Positions 45,109 through 55,340 of a DNA stretch of 64,000 nt are shown here, piece after piece. Positions within the stretch are counted from its first letter, which is position 1. Every line of letters begins with the position of its first letter. The position numbers were made by a program, and so were the translations under genes. Origin of the DNA: Candidatus Solirubrobacter pratensis (GTDB lineage Bacteria; Actinomycetota; Thermoleophilia; Solirubrobacterales; Solirubrobacteraceae). The DNA is taken from contig NZ_KE384481.1 in assembly GCF_000425945.1 (NCBI RefSeq), positions 511,704 to 575,703 of the forward strand, read 5' to 3'. A model generated the notes under the pieces. It did no database searches and had not been told where the DNA came from. It worked only from the letters and a program-made list of their open reading frames with translations.

Positions 45109-45187
45109 GAGACTCCTCTCTGCAGGGGTCGACGGACTACCAATCGTATCCTCAAGCCGGACGCTCCTACGGCCGACCACTGGGTCT

Positions 45188-46420
45188 GTGAGCGCCACCG
45201 CCCCCGTGCCCTCCGAGCGCCGCGAGGAAGTCGCGGTCGTCCGGCATCCCATCGCGGACGCGCGCCACGTGGTGGTCGGCTACGAGCTGCGCTTCGGCGG
45301 CTCGATCGACCTCGGCGATCCCTCCATGGACGCCAAGGCGACGTCGGCGCTGCTGGTCGACTCGTTCGGCGACATCGGGCTCGAGACGCTGGCCGGGCGC
45401 CATCCCGCCTGGGTGACGATCGCCCGCAACTTCCTCGTGGAGGTCGGTCCGCCGCCGGTGCGCCCGGACCGCGCGGTGCTGCAGATCAAGGCCTACCAGG
45501 CGCGCGACGACCTGCTCGCGATCCTGCAGCAACTGGCACGGTCGGGCTACACGATCGCGCTGGACGAGTACGAAGGACAGACCGGCAGCGGCGTCGAGGA
45601 GCTGATGACGCTCTGCTCGATCGTCAAGATCGACATCTCGCGGATCGCGGCCGAGGAGCTGCCGGCGGTGCTGCGGGCGCCCAGGATGCAAGGCGCGCTG
45701 CTGGTCGCGACCGAGGTCGGCGACCACGCCGCGTTCGAGCGCTGCCGCGAGCTCGGCTTCACCTACTTCCAAGGCGAGTACTTCGCCCAGCCGCGGCTGT
45801 TCAAGGCGCGCGGCGTCGCGACCTCGGGCCTCGGCTCGCTGCGCCGGATCGGCGAGCTGACCGCGGGCGACGTGTCGTTCGAGGACCTCGAGCGCGTCAT
45901 CGCGTCCGACGTCGGACTGTCTTTGAAGTTGCTGCGGTACGTGAACAGCGCGTTCTTCGCGCTGCCGCGGACCGTGAACTCGGTGCGCGAGGCGCTGAGC
46001 ATGCTCGGCGTGCGGACCGTGCGGCGGTGGGCGACGGTGATGGCGATCTCCTCGATCCCGGACGTGCGCGACGAGCTCGTGGCGCTGGCGCTGCGGCGCG
46101 CGCACATGTGCGAGATCCTCGCCGGGTCGGCGCTGCCCGAGGAGCGCGAGACGCTGTTCACGATCGGGCTGTTCTCGGTCGCCGACGCGCTGCTGGACGT
46201 GCCGATGGCCGAGGTCCTCGACACGCTCCCGTTCTCCGAGGAGATCCAGGCAGCGCTGCTGCGGCGCGAGGGGCCGAAGGGCGAGCTGCTCGCGGCGGTC
46301 ACGGCGTACGAGCGCGGGGAGTTCCCGACCCTGACGGTCCCCGGCCCGGCCCCCTCCCTGGCCGGCGCATACCGCGCCGCGCTGGAGTGGGCCGACGAAG
46401 CCGGCCGCGCGATCGCGTAG
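45188..46420 (+). CDS. EAL-HDOD domain protein (YuxH-like)
   Basis: 410 residues from GTG 45188. Residues about 15-200 are an EAL-type domain with a degenerate signature (VVVGYELRFGGSIDLG in place of EAL; DEYEGQ where active enzymes have DDFG), so c-di-GMP hydrolysis is unlikely. Residues about 200-390 are an HDOD domain (IASDVGLSLKLLRYVNSAFF, VNSVREALSMLGVRTVRRWA), a non-catalytic HD relative. Such proteins act as signalling adaptors. Divergent from hpf with 79 bp between. Confidence 0.88.
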   Translation: MSATAPVPSERREEVAVVRHPIADARHVVVGYELRFGGSIDLGDPSMDAKATSALLVDSFGDIGLETLAGRHPAWVTIARNFLVEVGPPPVRPDRAVLQIKAYQARDDLLAILQQLARSGYTIALDEYEGQTGSGVEELMTLCSIVKIDISRIAAEELPAVLRAPRMQGALLVATEVGDHAAFERCRELGFTYFQGEYFAQPRLFKARGVATSGLGSLRRIGELTAGDVSFEDLERVIASDVGLSLKLLRYVNSAFFALPRTVNSVREALSMLGVRTVRRWATVMAISSIPDVRDELVALALRRAHMCEILAGSALPEERETLFTIGLFSVADALLDVPMAEVLDTLPFSEEIQAALLRREGPKGELLAAVTAYERGEFPTLTVPGPAPSLAGAYRAALEWADEAGRAIA

Positions 46421-46491
46421 GCGCGCGCGCCTCGCGCGCCGCCCCGCGTGCGATCGCGTAGGCGCGCGCGCCTTCGCGCGCCGCCCCGCGT
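46409..46491. repeat. 41-bp tandem duplication with GC hairpins
   Basis: The block beginning GCGATCGCGTAG at 46409 is repeated at 46450 with one extra T. The first copy contains the last codons and stop of the EAL-HDOD gene. Each copy carries GGCGCGCG...CGCGCGCC, a strong hairpin, so the pair probably acts as terminator for both this gene and convergent comF. Confidence 0.7.
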
Positions 46492-46506
46492 GCGGGAGGC
46501 GCGTGA

Positions 46507-47175
46507 TCACAGCGTCCTCGCGTAGCTGAGCGCGGCGGCCACGGTCGTTCCCGCGGCGGTCAGGGCGCGGGCGGCCGCGTCGAGCGTCGCGCCCGTGGTG
46601 TGGACGTCGTCGACGAGCAGGGCCAGCGGCGGCGTGTCGCGCGCGGTGAACAGGAGCCGGCCGGCCTCGCGGCGGGCCTTGCGCCCGGCGCCGACCTGCC
46701 GGCCGGAGCGGTCGCGGCGCTCCAGGCAGGGGACGAGCGGGCGCTCCAGGCGGCGGGCCAGCGCCTCCCCCAGTGCTCCCGCCGGATCGAAGCCGCGCCT
46801 GCGGCGGCGGGAGCGCACCGTGGGGACCGGAACGATCGCCGCTTCGCCGCGCAGGGGCGCCGGGAGGTTGGCGGCCATGTGCGCCGCCATCAGGTCGGCG
46901 ACCGGGAGGGCGGAGCGGAACTTGAGCGCGGCGACGAGGTCCCGGGCCACGCCCTCGTAGGCCATCGGCGCCCACGCGCGGTCGAACGCGGCGGTCGCCG
47001 CGGGGCACGCGCGCCGCCGGTGCGACGGCAGCGCGCAGCGCGGGCAGCCGCGCCGCAGCCACGGCAAGGCGCGCGTGCACGACGCGCACAGCCGCTCGCC
47101 CGCGGCCGTGGGCGTATGACACGAGACGCAGCCGGGCGGCGCGACGATCGCGATCAGCTCCGCGAGCGCGTTCAC
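46507..47175 (-). CDS. ComF-family phosphoribosyltransferase-like protein
   Basis: 222 residues from GTG 47175; the longer reading to 47277 adds an unlikely Arg/Pro region. An N-terminal zinc ribbon (PPGCVSCHTPTAAGERLCAS, CPRCALP) is followed by a PRTase core with ALKFRSALPVADLMA, IVPVPTVRSRRRRRGFDPAG and the PRPP loop ALLVDDVHTTGATLDAAARA. ComF proteins take part in DNA uptake and strand handling in competent bacteria; many actinobacteria carry only this homologue. Confidence 0.9.
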   Translation of the reverse strand: MNALAELIAIVAPPGCVSCHTPTAAGERLCASCTRALPWLRRGCPRCALPSHRRRACPAATAAFDRAWAPMAYEGVARDLVAALKFRSALPVADLMAAHMAANLPAPLRGEAAIVPVPTVRSRRRRRGFDPAGALGEALARRLERPLVPCLERRDRSGRQVGAGRKARREAGRLLFTARDTPPLALLVDDVHTTGATLDAAARALTAAGTTVAAALSYARTL

Positions 47176-47312
47176 CGCCGCGCCTCCACGGTCCGCGGAA
47201 GACGCGCGGGGCGCGTGGGCGCCGGTGCCGATCGCAGTCGGGGCTTCATCCGGTCCCCATCGTCCCGCGTGCCTCATAACGGATCATCACGCGTCCGTAA
47301 CAATGCTGTGTC

Positions 47313-48176
47313 GTGTCTGCGACGGCGGTGCCTGTCGAAGCTGGGTGGACGTTCGCGCCGATCGTGCTGATCGCGTTGGTCTGCTACGTCGCCATCTACG
47401 TCTGGCGCTGGCGGATCTCGCGTGCGCAAGGCGGCGCGCGGGCGGCTCCCGTCGGGCGGCTGGTGCTGTGGTGCACCGGCGTCCTGTGCCTGTTCATCGC
47501 CCTGATCTCGCCCGTCGACGCGATCGGGGAGCAGCTGGCGTCGGTGCACATGGTCCAGCACCTGCTGATCGCCGACCTCGCGCCGATCTGCCTCACGCTC
47601 GGGCTGACGAAGTGGATCCTGCGGCCGGCGACGCGCCGGATCCAGCGCCTCGAGCACGCGGCCGGCCCGTTCGGGCACCCCGCCTTCGGCGTGATCGCGT
47701 ACGTCGGCGCGATGTGGCTGTGGCACGTGCCCGCGATGTACAACGCCGCGCTCGAGCACTCGGTGATCCATGTGCTCGAGCACCTCAGCTTCGGCGCCGC
47801 CGGGCTCTTGTACTGGTGGCACCTGCTGTCGCCGATCCGCAGCCGGATGCGCCTCGGCGGGCTCGGGCCCATTCTCTACATGGCGTCCACGAAGGTGCTC
47901 GTGGGCTTCCTCGGCGTCCTGCTGGCGTTCTCGCCCACGCTGCTGTTCGACTTCTACGACGTCAACGGCACCCGCTGGGGCCTGAGCCCGATCGACGACC
48001 AGCACGTCGCCGGACTGGTGATGGCGCTCGAGCAGTCGATCGTGATGGGCATCGCGCTCGCGTACCTGTTCGCGCGGATGCTGGCCGAGTCCGAGGCGGA
48101 GGACCAGCGCGCGGAGCGCTACGGCGAGCGCGAGGAAGAGGCCGCGCCGCCCGCGGAGCGCTACGGCGCGGTCTAG
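47313..48176 (+). CDS. Cytochrome c oxidase assembly factor, CtaG/caa3-type
   Basis: 287 residues from GTG 47313. Seven or so membrane helices; conserved histidines in ASVHMVQHLLIADLAPICLT, AMWLWHVPAMYNAALEHSVI, HVLEHLSFGAAGLLYWWHLL and SPIDDQHVAGLVMALEQSIV match the caa3_CtaG family, which inserts copper into cytochrome oxidase. The C-terminal tail is acidic with a duplicated AERYG. No oxidase structural genes are in the window. Confidence 0.9.
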   Translation: MSATAVPVEAGWTFAPIVLIALVCYVAIYVWRWRISRAQGGARAAPVGRLVLWCTGVLCLFIALISPVDAIGEQLASVHMVQHLLIADLAPICLTLGLTKWILRPATRRIQRLEHAAGPFGHPAFGVIAYVGAMWLWHVPAMYNAALEHSVIHVLEHLSFGAAGLLYWWHLLSPIRSRMRLGGLGPILYMASTKVLVGFLGVLLAFSPTLLFDFYDVNGTRWGLSPIDDQHVAGLVMALEQSIVMGIALAYLFARMLAESEAEDQRAERYGEREEEAAPPAERYGAV

Positions 48177-48188
48177 CGACGACCTCCA

Positions 48189-48890
48189 TCAGCCGGCGGC
48201 GCGCGGCTCGCGCAGCGCCAGCAGCCGCAGATTCCCGAGCGCCCGCGCGAAGCCGGCCACCAGCATCGCGCCCGCCGCGCCGAGCGCGGCGACGTCGAGC
48301 AGCGTGAGCGTCTGGCCGAGCAGCGGCAGCGCGGCGCGGGCGCCCAGCGCCGTGACGACCAGCAGCAGCATCAGGCCGAGCCGCGCCTCGGTCGGTCCGA
48401 GGCGCCCGTAGCCGAGCGTGAACACGCCGAGCGCCTGCGTCTCGAGGTAGCTGTTGATCGACAGCGCCAGGTACGCGATCACGAGCACGAGCGCGACCGT
48501 GAGGTGCATGTGCGCGGTCAGCCCGAGGCCGATGCCGACCAAGGCGGTCGAGACCGCGTCCGCGAGGTGGTCGAGGTAGTAGCCGTAGCGCGGGCGCTCG
48601 GCGCGGCGCACGCGCGCGAGCGTGCCGTCGAGCGAGTCGCCGAGCCACTGCACCACGAGCAGCCCCGCCATCCCCCACAGCCACCCGAGCGCGCCGAAGG
48701 CCGCGAAGCCGCCCGCGGCGAGCAGCGCGAGGGCGGTCAAGTGATCCGGCAGGACCTGCGCCGGCAGGCGGCGCGCGATCGCCTCGAGCAGGCGCTGCTC
48801 GGGACGCGCGAGCAGGAAGGCCTTCTTGCGCGGGGCGGTGGCCCCGTCGGATTCGGGCTGCGACCTGCGCCGAGGCGGCTGAACGTCCAT
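48189..48890 (-). CDS. CDP-alcohol phosphatidyltransferase-family membrane protein
   Basis: 233 residues from ATG 48890 with AAGGAGG upstream (48898-48904); an ATG at 48938 would add 16 residues. The catalytic motif DG..AR........G...D...D is seen in LGDSLDGTLARVRRAERPRY followed by GYYLDHLADAV. Six transmembrane helices. The family transfers a phospho-alcohol from a CDP-linked donor to form phospholipids. The specific alcohol cannot be assigned. Converges with ctaG (12 bp). Confidence 0.9.
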   Translation of the reverse strand: MDVQPPRRRSQPESDGATAPRKKAFLLARPEQRLLEAIARRLPAQVLPDHLTALALLAAGGFAAFGALGWLWGMAGLLVVQWLGDSLDGTLARVRRAERPRYGYYLDHLADAVSTALVGIGLGLTAHMHLTVALVLVIAYLALSINSYLETQALGVFTLGYGRLGPTEARLGLMLLLVVTALGARAALPLLGQTLTLLDVAALGAAGAMLVAGFARALGNLRLLALREPRAAG

Positions 48891-49050
48891 GTGTGCATCC
48901 TCCTTGTTGACCGGCGGTTGGCAACGCGCAACGTACACCGCCGCGGGCAGCTTGTCGACCGATGGTCAACAACTCCCAACACGCGCCTGGACGCGGCCCG
49001 CTCCCTGCAGCCGCGCCCCACGCTCATCGGCGGGCTGTAGCGTCCGGGCC

Positions 49051-50376
49051 ATGACGCGGCGCCACGACGAGATCTGGGTCCGTCCGCAGCTCTCGCTCGG
49101 CCGCCGGGTCAGCATTCCGCGCGACCGCATCCCCGAGCACGCGGTCGACCCGCAGACCGCCTACCAGCTGGTCCACGACGAGCTGCTGCTGGACGGCAAC
49201 GCCCGGCTGAACCTCGCCACGTTCGTGACCACCTGGATGGAGCCGCAGGCGCGCGTGCTGATCCAGGAGTGCCTCGACAAGAACCTGATCGACAAGGACG
49301 AGTACCCGCAGACGGAGGAGCTCGAGCGGCGCTGCGTCGAGATCCTGTCGAGCCTCTGGCACGCGCCCGGCGATCCCGCCACGGGCACCTCGACGACCGG
49401 CTCCTCCGAGGCATGCATGCTCGGCGGACTCGCCCTGCTGCGGCGCTGGCGGGCGCGCAATCCGGGCCGCGACCGGCCGAACCTGGTGATGGGCGCCAAC
49501 GTCCAGGTCTGCTGGCACAAGCTCTGCCGCTACTGGGACATCGAGGCGCGCATCGTCCCCGTCGGCGACGGAACCACGCACCTCTCCCCCGAGCGCGCCG
49601 CCCAGGCCTGCGACGAGAGCACGATCGGCGTCGTGGCCATCCTCGGCTCGACCTTCGACGGCTCCTACGAGCCCGTCCAGGCGATCGCCGGCGCGCTCGA
49701 CCAGCTCGACGTCGACGTCCCGATCCACGTCGACGCCGCCTCGGGCGGCTTCATCGCCCCGTTCCTGGACGCGGAGCTCGAGTGGGACTTCCGCATCCCG
49801 CGCGTGCAGTCGATCAACGCCTCGGGCCACAAGTACGGCCTCGTCTATCCCGGCGTCGGTTGGGCCGTCTGGCGCGATCCGGAGGCGCTCCCGCGGGAGC
49901 TGCTGTTCGAGGTCGACTACCTCGGCGGCAAGATGCCCGACTACGGGCTGAACTTCTCCCGCCCGGGCGCCCAGGTGATCGCGCAGTACTACACCTTCAT
50001 CCGCCTCGGCCACCAGGGCTACGAGCGCGTCCAGCAGGACTGCCGCGACGTCGCCACCTGGCTCGCGCACCACATCGAGGAGCTGGGCCCGTTCGAGCTG
50101 CTCTCACGCGGCGACGAGCTGCCGGTGTTCGCGTTCAAGCTCCGCGACGGCATCCCGTACAGCGTCTACGACGTCTCCGAGAAGCTGCGCGCGCACGGCT
50201 GGCTCGTCCCCGCCTACCCGATGCCCGAGGGGATGGACGACGTGCACGTGCTCCGGATCGTCGTCCGCAACGGCTTCACGCGCGACATGGCGGATCTGCT
50301 CGCCCGCCACCTCGGGGACATCGTCGAGCGCCTGGAGCAGCCGGACGCCGAGCCGAGGCCCGGCTTCCACCACTAG
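49051..50376 (+). CDS. gadB: Glutamate decarboxylase
   Basis: 441 residues from ATG 49051. PLP group II decarboxylase: TGTSTTGSSEACMLGGLALL (phosphate loop), VPIHVDAASGGFIAPFLDAE (Asp to the PLP nitrogen) and VQSINASGHKYGLVYPGVGW (Schiff-base Lys). It converts glutamate to GABA with proton consumption, giving acid resistance or a GABA-shunt entry. No gadC antiporter lies next to it. GTTGACC (48906-48912) and GGTCAAC (48964-48970) in its 160-bp divergent upstream region may be regulatory. Confidence 0.95.
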   Translation: MTRRHDEIWVRPQLSLGRRVSIPRDRIPEHAVDPQTAYQLVHDELLLDGNARLNLATFVTTWMEPQARVLIQECLDKNLIDKDEYPQTEELERRCVEILSSLWHAPGDPATGTSTTGSSEACMLGGLALLRRWRARNPGRDRPNLVMGANVQVCWHKLCRYWDIEARIVPVGDGTTHLSPERAAQACDESTIGVVAILGSTFDGSYEPVQAIAGALDQLDVDVPIHVDAASGGFIAPFLDAELEWDFRIPRVQSINASGHKYGLVYPGVGWAVWRDPEALPRELLFEVDYLGGKMPDYGLNFSRPGAQVIAQYYTFIRLGHQGYERVQQDCRDVATWLAHHIEELGPFELLSRGDELPVFAFKLRDGIPYSVYDVSEKLRAHGWLVPAYPMPEGMDDVHVLRIVVRNGFTRDMADLLARHLGDIVERLEQPDAEPRPGFHH

Positions 50377-50384
50377 CTCGAAGC

Positions 50385-51176
50385 TCAGTACACGTCGACG
50401 CGCCGGTCGGCCAGCACGTCGTTGCGCTCGCTGATGCGCTTGTCGCGCGCCTCGGCGAGATCGACCGGCGCGCGCAGCAGCTGCGGCTCGGCTGAAGCGC
50501 GCGCGCCCGCGAGCGGGAAGCCTGACGGCGCCAGCAGCGAGCTCCCGCCGACCCAGTCGACGCCGCGCTCGCGCCCGCAGCGATCCGCGGCGGCGATGAA
50601 GACGCGGCTCGAGGACGCCGCCGCCATCGCGCGCACGACCTCCATCGGCCGCTCGCCCTCGGGCCGGCCCTCGTCGGGCCAGTTGGTCGGCACGCAGATC
50701 AGCTCGGCGCCGCGCAGCGCGAGCCCGCGCACGACTTCGGGGAACTCGATGTCGAAGCAGACGCACAGCCCGAGCCGCCCGACCGCCGTCTCGACCACGG
50801 GCGGGAACGCGTCGCCCGGCGTGAAGAAGAGCTTCTCGCGATCCCACAGGTGCAGCTTGCGGTAGCGGGCGAGCACGCCGGACGCGTTCACGATCGCGGC
50901 CGAGTTGTAGAGCACGTCGCCGTCGAGCTCGGCGAACCCGCCCGCGACGATGCAGCCCGCCGCCGCCGCGGCGTCCACCCACGGCGCCAGCGCCTCGGTC
51001 GCCGGCCGCGCCACGGCGCGCGCCTCCTCGGGCGACTCGAACACATAGCCGGAGGTCGCGAGCTCCGGCACCACGACCACATCGGCCTGTGCGCGCGCGA
51101 TCGCCTCGCGCACCGCGTCCTGATTGGCCTCATAGGCGCCGACCACCGGCGCCATCTGCACGCATGCGACCTCCAC
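50385..51176 (-). CDS. Carbon-nitrogen hydrolase (nitrilase superfamily amidase)
   Basis: 263 residues from GTG 51176. Catalytic triad Glu (VVVVPELATSGYVF), Lys (ARYRKLHLWDREKLFFTPGD) and Cys (LGLCVCFDIEFPEVVRGLAL), in the order of the nitrilase superfamily. Closest in pattern to aliphatic amidases or N-carbamoyl-type hydrolases. Divergent from PhzF (27 bp) and convergent with gadB (8 bp). Substrate is unassigned; a GABA-amide or omega-amide role beside gadB is speculative. Confidence 0.9.
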   Translation of the reverse strand: MEVACVQMAPVVGAYEANQDAVREAIARAQADVVVVPELATSGYVFESPEEARAVARPATEALAPWVDAAAAAGCIVAGGFAELDGDVLYNSAAIVNASGVLARYRKLHLWDREKLFFTPGDAFPPVVETAVGRLGLCVCFDIEFPEVVRGLALRGAELICVPTNWPDEGRPEGERPMEVVRAMAAASSSRVFIAAADRCGRERGVDWVGGSSLLAPSGFPLAGARASAEPQLLRAPVDLAEARDKRISERNDVLADRRVDVY

Positions 51177-51203
51177 AGCCGCAGAGTTTCTAGCATCGCG
51201 CGC

Positions 51204-52034
51204 ATGAGCGCCCCTCTGCACTACGCCGCCTTCACCGACCACCCCGCGGGCGGCAACCCCGCCGGCGTCGTGCTCGACGCCTCCGGGCTGAGCGACGAGC
51301 GGATGCTGGAGATCGCCGCGGAGCTCGGCTACTCGGAGTCGGCGTTCGCGCTCGCGCGTGGGGGCGGCGAGTACGACGTGCGCTACTTCAGCCCGCTCGC
51401 GGAGGTGCCGTTCTGCGGCCACGCGACGATCGCCACCGCCGTCGCGATCGCCGAGCGCGACGGCGCCGGCCCGCTCGTCTTCCACACGCAGGCCGGCGAG
51501 GTCCGGGTCGACACGAGCGGCTCGGCGGGTGCGGTGACCGCGACGCTCACGAGCGTCGTCCCGCACGTCGAGGAGGCGCCGGGGACGCTGCTCGCGCCGG
51601 CGCTCGACGCGCTGCGCTACGCCCGCACCGATCTCGACCCGGCACTCCCGCCCAAGGTCGGCTACGCCGGCGCCCGCCATCTGATCATCGGCGCCGCCAC
51701 GCGCGAGCGCCTGGCCGCCCTCGACTATGACTTCGACGCCCTGCAGCGGGTGATGCTCGACCACGACATCACCACGGTCGACCTCGTGTGGCGCGAGGAC
51801 GCGACGACATTCCACGCGCGCAACCCGTTCCCGGTCGGCGGCGTGGTCGAGGATCCCGCGACGGGCGCGGCGGCCGCCGCCTTCGGCGCCTACCTGCGCG
51901 AGCTGGGCCTCGTCACGCCCCCGGTCACGGTGACCGTGCGCCAGGGCGTCGACATGGGCCGCCCGAGCCTGCTGGAGGTCGAGATCGGCGCGCGGCCGGA
52001 GATCCGGGTGACGGGCGCCGCCGTCGCCATGTGA
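51204..52034 (+). CDS. PhzF-family epimerase/isomerase-like protein
   Basis: 276 residues from ATG 51204. Diaminopimelate-epimerase fold: FTDHPAGGNPAGVVLDASGL, the catalytic Glu in ELGYSESAFAL, YFSPLAEVPFCGHATIATAV and VVEDPATGAAAAAFGAYLRE. PhzF of phenazine synthesis isomerises a dihydroanthranilate; most genomic homologues, like this one, lack other phenazine genes and have unknown substrates. Confidence 0.9.
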   Translation: MSAPLHYAAFTDHPAGGNPAGVVLDASGLSDERMLEIAAELGYSESAFALARGGGEYDVRYFSPLAEVPFCGHATIATAVAIAERDGAGPLVFHTQAGEVRVDTSGSAGAVTATLTSVVPHVEEAPGTLLAPALDALRYARTDLDPALPPKVGYAGARHLIIGAATRERLAALDYDFDALQRVMLDHDITTVDLVWREDATTFHARNPFPVGGVVEDPATGAAAAAFGAYLRELGLVTPPVTVTVRQGVDMGRPSLLEVEIGARPEIRVTGAAVAM

Positions 52035-52149
52035 GCGCGGTCACGGCCGCGCCGGCGCACGTTGGCGTGCAGCGAGGTACACGACCGGGCCGTCCGCAAC
52101 CCCGGCGCCTTCCCGCCGGCCGTCCCGGCCGACATCCTCCGCAGCGATC

Positions 52150-52650
52150 ATGAGCTCGCCCAGCGTCGAGGAGAAGCCGCTGTCGATCGTGCACGTGAAG
52201 ATGACCACGCCGCGGCCCTACTCACACGTCACGCGCTTCATCGAGTCCCACCTCGGCCGGCTGACCGATTCCATCCGCAGGCTCGCGGAGCAGCGCGAGA
52301 CCGAGCAGCTGCGGGCCGCGCTCGCCCGCGCCGCCGGCATCTACGGGCTGGCGCTGCATTACACGGCGGCGCACGGGCGGCTCCTGCAGCTCGAGGGCGC
52401 CGAGCAGCCCCTGGTGGCCTACTCCATCGGCAACGTCCTGCTATCCGAGCAGATGGCCAAGGTCGACTTCGCGACCGGCCTCTACGCGCCGCTGCGCGTC
52501 GTGATCTACGGCAACGCCGAGGGCGGCACGACGCTCGAGTACGACAAGCCGTCGTCGCTGTTCGGGCAGTTCCAGGATCCGCGCATCGACGCCGTCGCGG
52601 CGACGCTCGACAGCCGCCTCGACACGCTGCTGCGCGCCGCGGCGACCTAG
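52150..52650 (+). CDS. DUF302-domain protein
   Basis: 166 residues from ATG 52150. An N-terminal partial segment (IVHVKMTTPRPYSHVTRFIE) is followed by the DUF302 core: YSIGNVLLSEQMAKVDFATG, LYAPLRVVIYGNAEGGTTLE, YDKPSSLFGQFQDPRIDAVA. The domain is a small alpha/beta fold of unknown function widespread in bacteria. The stop TAG lies within the long inverted repeat at 52647-52724. Confidence 0.85.
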   Translation: MSSPSVEEKPLSIVHVKMTTPRPYSHVTRFIESHLGRLTDSIRRLAEQRETEQLRAALARAAGIYGLALHYTAAHGRLLQLEGAEQPLVAYSIGNVLLSEQMAKVDFATGLYAPLRVVIYGNAEGGTTLEYDKPSSLFGQFQDPRIDAVAATLDSRLDTLLRAAAT

Positions 52651-52724
52651 GAGCCCGTTGGTCTTTCCCCGCCGCGCGATGCGGCACGCCCGCGGCGCCG
52701 CTTCAAGGATCAACAGACTCCTAG
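52647..52724. repeat. 78-bp imperfect inverted repeat between convergent genes
   Basis: CTAGGAGCCCGTTGGTC (52647-52663) and GATCAACAGACTCCTAG (52708-52724) are complementary at 14 of 17 positions, with a GC-rich palindromic middle. Each arm contains the TAG stop of the adjoining gene, so the whole spacer is one hairpin and a likely bidirectional terminator. The sequence pattern also resembles the ends of a miniature inverted-repeat element. Confidence 0.65.
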
Positions 52725-53875
52725 GGCGTCCAGGTCGAGAGGTACTCGCGCTGCTCGGGCGTGAGCTCGTCGATCCGCACGTCGAGCGCGGCGAGCTTGA
52801 GCGACGCCGCCTCGCGCTCGATCTCCTCCGGCACCGCGTGCACGCCGGGCGTCCAGCCGCCGCGCGCGAGCGCCTCGGCCGCGAGCGCCTGCAGCGCGAA
52901 CGACATGTCCATGACCGCCGCCGGATGCCCGGCCGCGGCCGCCAGGTTCACGACGCGGCCGGCCGCGAGCAGGTTCAGCGCGCGGTCGCCGACCTGGTAG
53001 CGCTCCACGAGCGGCAGCACCTCGCGCACGTCGCTCGCGGCGGCGCGCAGGTCGGCGAGCGAGATCTCGACGTCGAAGTGGCCGGCGTTGGCGAGCACGG
53101 CGCCGTCCTTCATGCGGGTGAAGTGCTCCGCGCGGAGGACGTCGCGGACGCCGGTGAGCGTGATGAAGACGTCGCCGCGCTCGGCGGCGTCGATGGCGCG
53201 CATCACCGCGAAGCCCTCCATCCGCGCCTCGAGCGCGCGCAGCGGGTCGACCTCGCAGACGATCACCGCCGCGCCGAGGCCATGCGCCCGCAGCGCGACG
53301 CCGCGGCCGGTGGCGCCGTAGCCGAGCACGACCACGGTGAGGCCGGCGAGCAGCACGTTGGTCGCGCGGACGATCCCGTCGAGCACCGACTGGCCGGCGC
53401 CGAAGCGGTCATTGAACGCGCGCTCCGCGCGCGCCTCGTTGACCGCGATCACCGGGACCAGCAGCCGGCCCTCCGCCTCCATCGCGCGCAGGCGGACGAG
53501 CCCGGTCGTGGTCTCCTCGGTGGCGCCGAGCATCTCGCCGAGCCGGCCCGGGCGCGCGGCGTGCAGCGCCCCGAGCAGGTCGGCGCCGTCGTCGAGCGTG
53601 ATCCGCGGCTCGCGCGCCACCACGGACGCGACGCCCGCCGCCCAGGAGTCGGGGCCGCCGGCGTGGACCTCCGCCTCGGCGGACAGCGCCGCGGCGACGT
53701 CGTGCTGGGTGGCGAACGGGTTGGAGGCGCACAGCGCCACCTCGGCGCCGCCGGCCTGCAGCGCACGCACGAGGTTCGCGGTCTCGGACGTGACGTGCAG
53801 GCAGGCGCCGACCGTCAGGCCCGCGAGCGGGCGCTCGCGGGCGAAGCGCTCGCGGATCGAGCGCAGGACGGGCAT
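52721..53875 (-). CDS. Adenosylhomocysteinase paralogue with altered active site
   Basis: 384 residues, about 90 shorter than true AHCY next door. NAD-binding GYGATGRGVALRAHG, the His in LHVTSETANLVRAL, the Asp in TLDDGADLL, the Glu in GATEETTTGLVRL and the His in ANAGHFDVEI are kept. The segment that should read VNDSVTKSKFDN reads VNEARAERAFND, replacing the catalytic Lys and Asp (K186/D190 in human-type numbering) by Glu and Asn. The S-adenosylhomocysteine hydrolysis chemistry is therefore doubtful; a regulatory role or a different thioether substrate is possible. Downstream of ahcY by 43 bp on the same strand. Confidence 0.8.
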   Translation of the reverse strand: MPVLRSIRERFARERPLAGLTVGACLHVTSETANLVRALQAGGAEVALCASNPFATQHDVAAALSAEAEVHAGGPDSWAAGVASVVAREPRITLDDGADLLGALHAARPGRLGEMLGATEETTTGLVRLRAMEAEGRLLVPVIAVNEARAERAFNDRFGAGQSVLDGIVRATNVLLAGLTVVVLGYGATGRGVALRAHGLGAAVIVCEVDPLRALEARMEGFAVMRAIDAAERGDVFITLTGVRDVLRAEHFTRMKDGAVLANAGHFDVEISLADLRAAASDVREVLPLVERYQVGDRALNLLAAGRVVNLAAAAGHPAAVMDMSFALQALAAEALARGGWTPGVHAVPEEIEREAASLKLAALDVRIDELTPEQREYLSTWTP

Positions 53876-53918
53876 GCGCCCGTCCGCCCACTCGATCCGC
53901 GACAGCCCTGTATCGCGG

Positions 53919-55336
<1,418 letters not shown>

Positions 55337-55340
<4 letters not shown>

